Positions 52,381 through 64,000 of a DNA stretch of 64,000 nucleotides are shown here, piece by piece. The notes beneath the pieces were generated by a model, which had not been told where the DNA came from, did no database searches, and was given only the letters and a program-made list of their open reading frames with translations. Positions within the stretch are counted from its first letter, which is position 1; every line of letters starts with the position of its first letter. A program made the translations under genes and the position numbers. This DNA comes from Allomyces arbusculus. Taxonomy: Eukaryota; Blastocladiomycota; Blastocladiomycetes; Blastocladiales; Blastocladiaceae. Where the stretch lies: positions 124,001-188,000 of the forward strand of contig JADHYV010000038.1 of assembly GCA_027604705.1 (NCBI GenBank). The letters run 5' to 3'.

Positions 52381-54637
52381 GGTGATGGTGATGCGTGGAG
52401 GTAGGGTGGAGAGTGTGGTGCGAGCGTGCGCGAGCGTGCGTGCGGGCGAGTCGAGGACAACGACGACAGCGGCGAGCAACAACAGGAAATCACCGGGCCG
52501 GGCACAGAGGCTGGCGCGTCTATAGGTCTATGTAGCGGAGCCGTCGTGGAGCACGAGCGGACGCGAGGGGCTGGATATAGCGCGTCGTCGAGAGTCTGTC
52601 AGTCTGGTCCAGTTGGAGAGAGAAAGGGGGAGGGGGCGGCGGGGATTGAAGAAGGCGCGGGCGAGCGGGCATTGAGCGGCGGCATGGCGTTCATGTGTGG
52701 CCGTGCGAGCGGGCAACCAACCATCGCGAAGGTTTCCGCGAGCAAAGGGTGCATTGGGCATCTGGCGCTGCGGATCGCGCGGGCTCAGGGAGCGGCGGGC
52801 GAGGGCGCGGCGTGGAAACACGGCAGAGAACATGCGCGAGGGCGCGTGCGCGTGCGTGCGTGCGTGCGTGGGCGTCGCCTCGCCCGTTGTTAGGTGGTGG
52901 TCGGATTGGTGGTCGGAAGTGGGGAAGTGGCCGCGGTGCGTGGTGGTCGGCGTGGTGTCGGCGTGGCCGCGGTGGTCGGTGGTCGGTGGTGGTCGGTGGC
53001 GGGCGCAGGTGGCGGGTGGCGTTGCGACGCGAGTGGGCGATGCTTTTCGCAGTCGAGAAGCATAGCCAAACGGCCAGCGACTCGCCGCGTGACACAACGG
53101 ATGTCGCCAACCCACCTTTCGCCCGAAATTGCGCTGGCCCAACACACGCCGCAACGCCGAACCACACGGATTCCCGGCCCGCCCACACGCACACGAAACG
53201 AGTCGAGACGAAGCGCGACCCGAGCGTAACGCGAAACCCACGCATCGCACGCACGAGCCGCGGCGTAACAAGTGCAAATTGGGTCGGAGTCGAGAACAAT
53301 TTGCGCAGCGTAACGTGGCCACGAGCGTCACCGACCACCACCACTCTGGCCAAGCGACTGTTGACCGCGGACGCGACGACGGGCCGGGCGACGGCGGGAC
53401 GACGACGGTGCACACGCGCTCGTAGCAATTCGGCGCCGGTTGGGACACGCCAGCACCACACACACACACCACACAGATGTGACAGACCGCCGCCGGCGCC
53501 AAAGGAAGTCGGAGGCGTGCGCACGTTGCCGAGCTGAATGCATGGTCCCAATCATGCAACTGATTTTGCCACCGCCGCCCTTGAGTCGTCGTCGTCCAAA
53601 TCAACGGAATCACGTCGATGCGCACCACCACCCTCCACCACCGCCGGTGGTCAGCACATCCCAACCGTGGCCCGAACTGGACACGACCCGAGCCACCCAC
53701 CCACTCTTCGTCGGAGATGGCGACGGTTGCCGCCCATTGCCGCCCATGCCGCACCACTTGTCGTCGAGCCCGCTGGTTGGTTGGTTTGTTGGTTGGTCGA
53801 TGGCGACCGCATGTCGGGCCCAGGATCCGGCTCGCCCGCGCCGGGCAAGAAACAGGGTGAAGAGGATACGGGTGCTGATCCAAATAATGGGTGCGCGAGG
53901 CAGACACGCACCACTTCTCGAGTAATCGAGACGCGAGGACAACGGCTTACGGGTACTGCTGGTCTACGACGACGGGCAGTGTGCGCGCGTTCGTGGTCGA
54001 CGTCGATCAAGAGGGAGAGAGCGCGAGAGAGGCAGAGTCCGCGACTCGTCAGCGCCCCGTTGCTGGTGTTTTTATACCCGTTTTGGTTGGCTACCGCCCG
54101 GGCCCAATGCGCGGACGCGTATCCGCCGTCTTGTTGTTGTGCCAAAAAAGTGGAGTGGATTTGCAAAAGTGCTCGCGCATCCTTCCCATTGGTCCGAGTC
54201 CTGAGTGATGCTTTCGTGATCCTGCAAGAAGGATCTCGCGCACCGGCGCGCCGCAACGGCACTCCGCCCTGGCACACGCCAAAACGCGCTTCTCCATCCA
54301 GGATCGCCCGAAAGAAGGAAATGACGCGTGGATGGACTTCCAACGTGTTCCTGTCGGTTTTGATCTATTCTCCGACGGCTATGCGCGCTCTCCCAGCGGT
54401 CGCCGCTGCTCATGGTCGCAAGGATGAGTGGATGTACCCTGAGTCCACGTCTGGCCAACCAATGTTTTCATTTGGCACCCAAGACTCGATCACGATGAAT
54501 TGATAAATACACGGCGCTGCATCCTCCACGACGTTCGCCAACGCCGCTCTTGGTCGGTGCGCGGCGGTGATCGCCCGACTGGCAGCCCGTAACTTCCACA
54601 AGAAAAAATGAACGTAAAACTCCCAACAATCGCCCAA
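52381..54637. other. Long intergenic region upstream of the CAP gene
   Basis: 2.26 kb; both flanking genes are on the minus strand. Contains TGCG repeats (about 52848-52869) and GGTGGTCGGTGGTGG-type repeats (52960-53005). The left end should hold the CAP promoter. A possible two-exon frame at 53811-54208 is discussed under rejected items. Nothing else supported. Confidence 0.45.
52848..52869. repeat. (TGCG)n simple repeat
   Basis: Five or so GTGC units in a row, in intergenic DNA; alternating purine-pyrimidine, so potentially Z-DNA-forming. Confidence 0.7.
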
Positions 54638-57043
<2,406 letters not shown>

Positions 57044-59062
57044 ATGCACTTGGCCGGAACCGTAGCGAGCACCGCGTCGAGCACTGCGGCGAGCCCCATC
57101 CCCAGCTTCTCTCGCCTGCCCGCGGCGGAACCCATCGCTCGTCCGACAAGCCCATCAACAGCGCGGCAGCTGCTCGCCAATGCGCCAGCAGTCCCCTCCA
57201 CAGATCCGCTACGTAGAAGGTCGTCGAGCAGGCCGGTATCTCCACCGGCCTACACGGCGGTCGCGGGATCCTCGAGTCATCCCAACGGCGGGATGGCTGC
57301 CGTACGCTTTTCTCAAATCCTTGCTCCGTGCTTCGAAATGAATGGTAACTGACCCCTTATTCCATAGCAGGCCACGTCGGCGACCGAAGCCGACCTGATC
57401 CAGCTCCGGGAAGCCTCGCTCGATGCCTTCCAGGCACTCGTGTGCCGTCTCGTGCGCGAGGCCAAGGTCTCTGCTGCAACCCCGACGCTGCAGCCCGTCC
57501 CATCCACCGCGTCCGCAGCTGCATCGACTGCGGCTTCGGCGCGCGCAGCCACGAGCATCCCGCCCGTCACCATCATGGACGCCGACCGGCCCACCGTCTC
57601 GTCGCAGTCAGATTCCACGTCGTGCACAGGCTCCGACGACATTCTGCCGCATTCTACATCGCTGCAAGCGACCGCGGCACAGTCGCTCCTGCAATCGCTG
57701 CGGTCGCAGCCCGGCGGGACCGACCGGATGCGGTCGGCGACCAGCCCACTAACACGTTCGTCGAGCGCTGACCCACTCGCCGTCCCATCTCCAGCAAGTC
57801 CCGGTGCCAGTGCGGCACCGACGGCGCCGCCGTCCCCCGGTATGTCGGCGGGGAAACGGTTTTTCGCATCGCTCTCGCGCCGGCGCGCCAAGACGGCAGA
57901 CGACGATTGTCGAATCTCGTCGGGCGCGTCGTCGACCGCGCAACTCCTGGACGTCTTCAGTCCCGCGGAAATCGCGACCCCGCCCGTCGACGACACACCC
58001 GCGACTTCTGGGCCCGAGGGAGCGCTCGCGCTCGCTCTGGCGGGGCTACTCGAGGACGTGTATATGCTGCTCGACCTGCAACGCGACCCGACTCCCGACG
58101 AGTGGGCGGCGGTTGGCGCGTCGATGCACGTGGTTGCCGGGATGTGCGCTGCGCGCACACCGCTCCCGACCTCTCCGCTCCCAGCCGTCGCGGCGCCATC
58201 ACCGGACTCGCCGCTGCCCTCGTACGCGGCCGTCATGGACGACTCGTCCGACGCGTCCACCGTCTACGACATATCCACCCCGCCCCCACCGCCCCCGGAA
58301 AAGCACGCCGATGCCCTCGACGGGATGATGCAGGCCGTCATGCCCGGGGCCGCAAAAGCCCCCGTCGCGTCTGCATCACCTGCCGCCGCGCTCCCTGCCG
58401 ACCTCGAGCGCGTCATGGCGGCCATCGAGCGGCTGCAGGACCTCGGCGGCCGGAAACTCAGCAACCAGTGCGTGTCCCTTTCGGGCGCGCAAGAGCACCG
58501 GATGGCCTCGGCCGCAACCGAGGGCCAGATCGCGCGACTCGCGCGTGGCCGGCTCGAGAACCAGCGTGCGATCCACGCACCGCTTGAGCGCGACCGGGTT
58601 GCCGAGGCTGTGGCGGTGACCGCCGGCCGAGTCCCTGCGGCATTTGCCGCGCAGCGTGTCCAAGTCGCGCCGGATACGGTGCGGCGGATAGAACTCGCCC
58701 GCCTCGGTGCAGCAATCGACCGGCTCGCGGAACGGTCTAGGATGCGCGACCAGGAAGCGGTGGCCCCGAAAGATCGCCGGATTGCTGCACTCGAGACGCT
58801 GAGGGTGGACGTGGATCGCGTGGCCAAAGGGTCGGCGCTGAACGATCAGCGGTACACGTTGTCCGAGGACAAGGAGCGCGATATGTTCCTGGGCCAGGTC
58901 CTGCATCGCGTGTCGCGGTTGAATGGGCGGCGACTGGACGACCAGAGCGCGGACGCGCCGGGCGTGCGCAAGGAACGCGCATTCAATGAAGTGGATGCGA
59001 TCATGGAACGCATGTGTCGTGATTCGTCTAAGCACGATTCGCAGCGGTACCATGTTGTGTGA
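57044..59062 (+). CDS. Unknown protein with C-terminal helical repeats
   Basis: Two exons, 57044-57301 and 57371-59062, 649 residues; adding a likely upstream exon 56822-56887 would extend it by 25. The acceptor is TAGCAG, so either AG (57367 or 57370) keeps the frame and one Gln is optional. The N-terminal half is Ser/Pro/Ala-rich with basic patches (FFASLSRRRAKTADDD). ALALAGLLEDVYMLLDLQRD is a helix near 290. From about residue 425 to the end there are five or six diverged helical units with the theme I-x-R-L-x-G-R-x-L-x-[ND]-Q then K/E-x-R: IERLQDLGGRKLSNQ, IARLARGRLENQ, IDRLAERSRMRDQ, VDRVAKGSALNDQ, VSRLNGRRLDDQ, and a final IMERMCRDSSKHDSQ. I know no named family with this pattern. A structural scaffold or membrane/vesicle adaptor would be a guess. 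Confidence 0.7.
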
Positions 59063-59704
59063 GGGCATGAAGGGGTGCGGGCGCGGGCCGTTGATGCTGT
59101 TGAATTGTTGGTTGGTTTCGTTTCGTTATGCGTACTGGCGCGCTCGGTGGGGTGAGGTGTAACAGGAAGCCGTTCTGGATATCAATTTCACGTATTATTT
59201 TCGCCAAGATTGATAGATGGTGGGGTCCTCGTTTCCGTTCCCGTTTCCCGCTGGAGCCACGGGCTCGCCGACGAAAGTTGTGGCGACAAGAGGCAGCACA
59301 GGTCAAGACAAACGCAGCGCTGGGGATGGGTAGGTAGTTGGTTGAATAAATATCCAAATCACAATCACCGGTTTCCAAAACGGCGCCGAGGTTGAGAGGC
59401 CAAGAGCGTCCGAAGGGCTGAGGGAGCGCGAGACGGGGAGAAAAGACAAGGCAAGAGGAGAACAGCGAGCCCACAGGAAAACGGTCACCAAGGAAAAACA
59501 AACATTCAAATCCCACGGAACAAGAGCAGCAGCAACAGAAAGAACAAGGCGCACGCATGATCACGATGTGCGCGAGTGAGGTGGGGGACGAGGAAAGATA
59601 GATAAGAATAAAGATAAACGAAGAAACGGCTAAACGAAGAAACGGCAAACTGATCGAATCGGATCGACTTGCGGCGACCGCAAGTCGCCGCCACAGCACC
59701 CACC
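59063..59704. other. Convergent intergenic region
   Basis: 0.64 kb between stop codons facing each other. AT-richer; contains an ATAAATATCC stretch near 59345 and AAGATAGATAAGAATAAAG near 59594-59612, plausible polyadenylation signals. No gene. Confidence 0.5.
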
Positions 59705-61921
59705 TTACGACTGGCTCGCGTCCTTCATCGGGGAGTCGCCGTCAGCATCCTGCGACGCCGGAAACTTGCCGTTGGCGTGGCCATTAGCAACTGCACCGTT
59801 GGCGTTGCTCGACGACGCAGTGGCGGCAGCGGAAGCGGGAGCAGGCTTCTTGGCACCGGGCTTCTCGATCAGCAGCACCGAGTGCTGCGCGCCACACCCG
59901 GCCTGGACGACGAGCGCGCCCGACTTGGAAAAGTCGTAGGCCTGCGGCGTCTCGACATCATCGTCGGAGCCATTACCGAGCTGGCTGTTGATGTTCGTGC
60001 CCCAGTGGTAGGCCTTGCCCGCCTTGTCGACGGCAATGTTGTGGTGCGTGCCAGCGGCGATCTGCGCAATGTTCTCGAGACTCGAAATCACGGTCGAGCG
60101 GGCAATCGACGACTTGGTGCGCTTGTGCTGCGTGACGGTGCCGTCCGCGTCCTTGTAGGTATCAAACACGTCGTCGTTGGTGAGCTCGCCCTGGTGGTTG
60201 AGTCGCAGGAACCCGAGCCCAAGCTCGTGGCCATCGGTCCTGCCAAACGCGAGCACGCGGCCGTCCTCGAGAAGCACGAGCGAGTGGTGCTCACCCGCGT
60301 CGACCTGCGCGGCGCGCATCGTGTCCGGGTCCGGGAACCGGATCATCTCGGGCTTGGCGACCTGCTCCGACTCGTGTCGCGCACACTGGCCAAAGTTGTT
60401 GGCGCCAAACGTCCACACATCGCCGTCTTCGTCGATGCACAGCGAGTGGTACGACCCACAGGCGATGGCCTTGACCGTAGTCTTGATCGTCTTGAGCGCC
60501 ATGGGCACCAAGCCCGACTCGAGCCGGTGCCGGTGAAACCCGGTCTGACCCTGCTCCGAGTTACCCCACGCGTAGACGAGCCCCGTCGACGTGAGCGCCA
60601 GCGCGTGATTGTCGCCCGCGGCAATGTCGACAAACTTGTGCTTTTGGAAGTCGGGGAAGTCGAGCAGTTCCGGCACAAAGACCTTTTCGACACCGGGGCG
60701 GAACCCGAGCTTTCCGGCCTGCTCGCCGCGGAACGTACCCCATGCGTAGACTTGGCCCGACGCCGTGAGACCGAGCGAGATGGAACCGCCGGCCGCAAGC
60801 TTGACGAAGTCGTAGGTCTGCGAGTCGGGGATCTCGCCAATGTCGTTTTCCTCGCCCGCGGCCACGGGGCGGCCGAGCGCGCCCTCGTCGCCGCAGCCCC
60901 ACGAGTAGACCTGAATCGTAATTGGTGAGGGAGTCAGTCACAAGGTCGGGGAATGTCAGATAGGGACTCATCGCGCATGCGATGCGATGCAAAGCGCGGC
61001 GAGACGAGAACGAAGCGAATCGCATGCGTACCTTGCCATCAGCCGTCAGCGCGAGGTTGTGCAAGCCGCCCACGGCGACGTCGACGACGGCGACGCCCTT
61101 GAGGTCCGGCACAGGCTTGGGCTTAGCCGCATCCTGGACGTCCTCACCCATGCCTAACAACGCAATCAATCAAAGCGAAACGAGTCAGATCCGACGCTCC
61201 TTGTGCTGCTGCGGGGGTCAGGGAGAGAAAAACGTACCGAGCTGGCCTGTCTCGCCACTCCCAAACGCGTACACCTCGCCCGCGCGCTCCTTGCGCTCCG
61301 GGACGGCAAGCGGGCCCTCAATCACCTTGACGACCTTAGGCGCCTTGGGCTCCTTGGCGGGCTTGGGCTCCTTGGGCGCCTTCGGCGCCTTGGCGGCCTT
61401 CGGGGCCTTGGGCACTTTGGGCGTCGTCGCGACCTTGGTCGCGGGTGCCTTCCTGGGCGGGGCCTTCAGCTGCTTCGCCGCCGCCGTCGTCTTCTTCTTC
61501 GCGGCGGGCTCTGCGGCGGCCTTGGTCTTCGCCGCAGGCTTCTTGGCTGTCGTCGTCTTGGTCGTGGCCGCCGCCTTCTTCTTGGAAGGGGCAGTGGCAG
61601 GCGCCGCCTCCTCCGCCTTGGACGTGCGCGCCGACCGGCGCGGCGCCGGGGAAGCGTCGTCGTCGTCATTGGCCTTGGCGGCCTTGGTCGCCTTGCGGCC
61701 CTTGGTCGCGTACGGCGTCACCGTCTCGGCGGCTACCAAGCGCGATTGTACTCGGTCAGTGGCAAGTTGCAAGGGAAAAAGAGGACCCAGCTCGGCTCTG
61801 CGCGCTCCTGGAGCTCGATGGCGCCGCAGCGAGCCGCATCCGGAAGCGAGAACATGAGGAGGGCATGACAGGACGACGAACCCTTCTTGGTGATGCGGCG
61901 CTCGCGCTGCGTGGCCGGCAT
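59705..61921 (-). CDS. RCC1-type Ran guanine nucleotide exchange factor with long basic N-terminal tail
   Basis: Chromatin-bound exchange factor that loads Ran with GTP, setting the nuclear transport and spindle gradient (yeast Srm1/Prp20, fission yeast Pim1). Four exons: 61921-61882, 61732-61238, 61153-61032 and 60910-59705; 620 residues, phases consistent. Start MPATQRERRITKK. Residues 15-165 are a Lys/Ala/Pro-rich tail resembling linker histone H1 (KKKAAATTKTTTAKKPAAKT). Seven propeller blades follow, each with a Y/W-x-x-G core: VYAFGSGETGQLG, VYSWGCGDEGALG, VYAWGTFRGEQAG, VYAWGNSEQGQTG, VWTFGANNFGQCA, VLAFGRTDGHELG, AYHWGTNINSQLG. A Ser/Asn/Ala tail ends the protein. The tail is much longer than the short N-terminus of vertebrate RCC1 and probably binds DNA directly. 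Confidence 0.93.
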
Positions 61922-63579
61922 CGTGGTGGTTGCAAGTGGTGGAGGGTGCTTGGGCAAGCTGATCAAAAGGCGTGCGAGCGCGCGTGCGGCTGGACCGGGC
62001 GGATCGGTGCGGGAAGTGATGGCGGCGCAGGTGCCGCAGGGGAACGAATTGGTTGTGACCTCGGTGGTGGAGGTCTGCGGGGAGAGCGAGAGCGAGAGCG
62101 AGAGCAGCGAAGCTGCGTTGGCGATGAAGTCGAGCACGGCACAGCACAGTTGCGGAGGCCAACTTCAACCAGGCTGGCCAAACTGTCAACCCAACAAGCA
62201 ACAGCTACGCTGGATGCAACGACCCGCGTGTTTGCGCTCCGCTTCCGCCGAGCTTGCCTACTTTTTTTTTGGGCCGCAAAAGCACGAAAGCATAACCAGA
62301 TTGTCTTCATGCTTTCTGTCGTGTATTTTACTCGTCTTTGTTGTTCCTTCTCAGACCCTGATCAATCGCGCTGCTGCTCTTTGGTCCGCTTCTCGCCCAA
62401 ACACGCTCAGTTCGTGTTGCGGCACGCCAACCGGCGACCGAAACATGCGTGTGGACCCTGGCGCGCAACAGCGTTGCTGGGTCGACATCTAATAGAAGAT
62501 CAGGTTAGCCCTTGCGGTTTGCGTTCATATTTAAATCTGCTAATGTTCGTGCGCTCCTCAGTCCTCGCGAGGCCTCACCGTGCTTGTCGGCTGCTCTGAG
62601 CGGCGCGGCAATGCTTCTCGCCTCGACGGATGCACCCCGGCACAACGACAACGTCCTTGAGCGCTGCGGCCATCATCCCTACCCATCCGTGGGCGCGCTC
62701 CGTCGTATTAAATCCAGCAACATTGTCGTTGACAAAATGTCGCCCGATATGTGCGTCTGGCCCCGCCGAAGCAGCAGTGGGCCAAACAACCAGATCAGGC
62801 AACGGACCAGTGTCCTTTTCGATCCCCTGCGTGTTTTTTACAGGCGTGCCGTGGAGGAAATGCCGACTCGCCCGTCTTTGATCCGCGGTGGAATAAAGCA
62901 TTGTGTTGAAGAGAAACTCTGAGTCGCGAGTGGCAGCGTGGTTTTGACCGGCATGACAACGACAGAGAGGGACGCAACAGGTCGCGTGGTCGACCACGCG
63001 GGCGTCTCGCATCTTTCTGAGAGACGCGCCGACAAACTCTGGAACGCCAGGCCACGTCCGGCAATGCCGGCCTGCGCGTGTACTACGAGGGTACGACGAC
63101 CGCCCCGTTCCGTGGCCGGTGCAGGCGGCGTCGCTCGCGGCGGCCGCGCGCCGGACTGTCTCGACACAGACCTCCCTTGACGGCACGACGCCGCCACGGT
63201 AGCAACGCGTCCCGGACGGATGGACGGCGTCTTGTTGGGGCTCAAGGACTGGTGCGGTGCTTGATCCGCTAATCAATCTTCTCCACCGAACAGCGGCACC
63301 AGGCCGCTGCGCATTCCTCCTTTTCGTCGATAGTGTGAGCGCCCACGACGCCATTTCCGTGACAGATGTCTGCGATGCTCTCTGCCCTCCGATTGTGTGC
63401 TTTCTCTTGGCCTGTTCCTGTACCGTGCGTGTTGCGCTGCAGGGCGTACAGTATGGCAGCCAGGCCTCGACTCAGCCTAACCTCAAACAGCCCGAACGGC
63501 AGCGCGACCGCGCAAGACCTCGTTGCCATTCTTTCCAAAAAAAAATTCAACACGCCAAAAACTGTCTCCTTTGCTCCAC
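61922..63579. other. Intergenic region upstream of RCC1
   Basis: 1.66 kb; both neighbours are on the minus strand. A (GAGAGC)n tract at about 62081-62106 lies 160 bases upstream of the RCC1 start and may be a promoter element. A minus frame of 259 codons (62575-63354) is open but shows no domain. No RNA gene seen. Confidence 0.45.
62081..62106. repeat. (GAGAGC)n repeat in the RCC1 promoter region
   Basis: Four to five hexamer units, purine-only on one strand except C. GA-rich tracts near promoters can exclude nucleosomes or bind GAGA-type factors; here this is inference from position. Confidence 0.6.
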
Positions 63580-64000
63580 TCACCCCTTGATCAAATTCCA
63601 CTTGGCCGCCAACTCATCAGCATCCGCCGAGCTCACCGCGCGCGCCGCGCGCATGTACACCTGCGTCGCCTGCACGAGATCCTTGGCCACTTTGACCTCA
63701 AATGTCAAGTACCGCAACCACCACGCGACGCTCCCGGGCCACCGCTGCGCGCCGAGCATATACAACTCGCGGCTCCGCGCGAGCGTCGTGTCTGGAATCT
63801 CAGCGTCCACGAGCGCCGCAAGGACTTCGAGCGACGTGGCCGGGTACGTGTGCAGCAGGCGGTCGCGGAACGCGCCGCGCTCGGAAACGGGCAAGACGCG
63901 GAACGCACTCGTCAGGAAGGCGGCATGCTGCGTGAGAACGCGGTCGGCGTCGGTGGCCGGTGACGGCGCGGCCTGGACCCGTTTCCATTGCGCGAGCGCG
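63580..64000 (-). CDS. Utp6-like HAT-repeat protein, C-terminal part (5' truncated by window)
   Basis: The minus-strand frame is open from base 64000 to TGA 63580; 139 residues are visible and the gene runs on beyond the window. Visible units: LTSAFRVLPVSERGAFRDRL, TTLARSRELYMLGAQRWPGS, WWLRYLTFEVKVAKDLVQAT and QVYMRAARAVSSADADELAA. The W-x-x-Y-x-x-F-E and Y-x-R-A spacing is that of half-a-TPR (HAT) repeats, and the end of the protein aligns by eye with the C-terminus of human UTP6 (LWMDYMKEEL, IYWRAMKML, ESAEAFVAKH). Utp6 belongs to the UTP-B module of the small-subunit processome in the nucleolus. Other HAT proteins (Rna14, Prp6, Clf1) are less likely because the last repeat ends right at the stop. 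Confidence 0.7.
   Translation of the reverse strand, partial: ALAQWKRVQAAPSPATDADRVLTQHAAFLTSAFRVLPVSERGAFRDRLLHTYPATSLEVLAALVDAEIPDTTLARSRELYMLGAQRWPGSVAWWLRYLTFEVKVAKDLVQATQVYMRAARAVSSADADELAAKWNLIKG

Noticed and set aside
49642-52404. 920-codon plus-strand frame opposite the CAP gene
   Set aside because: Arg/Gly/His-rich antisense shadow of the repetitive CAP tail.
53811-54208. Possible two-exon small gene (53811-53890, 53938-54208) giving 116 residues beginning MSGPGSGSPAPGKKQG
   Set aside because: The frame closes correctly, but the intron would be only 47 bases and no part resembles a known protein. Worth an RNA check but not supportable from sequence alone.
62575-63354. 259-codon minus-strand frame upstream of RCC1
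   Set aside because: Composition is mixed, several overlapping frames of similar length exist, and no domain or conserved block was seen.

Overview
This is a nuclear, GC-rich (roughly 60 percent) eukaryotic window, most likely from a fungus. The strongest fungal pointers are a kinesin-1 heavy chain whose tail carries the fungal IAKPLRGG block, a WD40-M20 Dug2 peptidase, an Rvb1, an endopolyphosphatase of the Ppn1 type and an Ecl1-like zinc protein. High GC, short introns, Ala/Pro/Thr/Asp-rich disordered tracts and tandem paralogues would suit a zoosporic lineage such as Blastocladiomycota (Allomyces-like). That placement is inference; no marker here proves it. Genes are dense on both strands, usually alternating, so that divergent promoters and convergent 3' ends follow one another. 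I placed 30 introns by hand; most begin GTACG or GTGCG rather than GTAAG.

Layout. 1-0.4 kb: 3' end of an EBP1/PA2G4 gene. 1.8-5.4 kb: kinesin-1 (minus, six exons). 6.4-7.5 kb: exosome ring subunit RRP45. 8.4-9.8 kb: a bZIP factor (minus). 10.7-11.6 kb: an acidic protein of unknown function whose C-terminal domain recurs in the gene at 32.3-33.9 kb. 13.0 kb: a tRNA-Trp with an odd T-loop. 13.3-20.3 kb: three RBR (RING-IBR-RING) ubiquitin ligase paralogues in +,-,+ order, each with an intron at the same RING2 position and a C2H2-like C-terminus. 20.3-20.6 kb: a 10-N gap with damaged flanks. 20.8-21.7 kb: a decayed F-box/leucine-rich-repeat-like gene. 22.5-24.5 kb: endopolyphosphatase (minus). 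25.1-28.5 kb: a 1128-residue unknown protein with a Cys/His cluster.

29.4-35.2 kb: several small genes (a one-TM protein, a Tho1/SARNP-motif protein, a winged-helix-like protein, the second member of the 10.7-kb family, a DUF167 protein). 35.7-37.3 kb: S-adenosylhomocysteinase. 39.3-40.0 kb: an Ecl1-like protein. 40.0-43.2 kb is gene-poor. 43.2-46.8 kb: Dug2. 46.8-48.2 kb holds a tRNA-derived SINE-like element and a short copied fragment of the CAP gene that lies 2.4 kb further on. 48.2-49.3 kb: a Tra2-like RRM-RS splicing factor. 50.1-52.4 kb: a secreted CAP-domain protein with a long repetitive Thr/Pro tail. 54.6-56.2 kb: Rvb1. 57.0-59.1 kb: an unknown protein with C-terminal helical repeats. 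59.7-61.9 kb: RCC1 (Ran GEF). 63.6-64.0 kb: C-terminal end of a Utp6-like HAT-repeat protein.

Most genes are unrelated housekeeping functions (RNA processing, nuclear transport, methyl cycle, glutathione and polyphosphate turnover, microtubule transport). The most unusual content is the RBR-C2H2 cluster, the two-member family ending in a conserved LLAF/RQH/VPTLEE domain, and the helical-repeat protein. I found no virus-like element, CRISPR array or bacterial-style operon.
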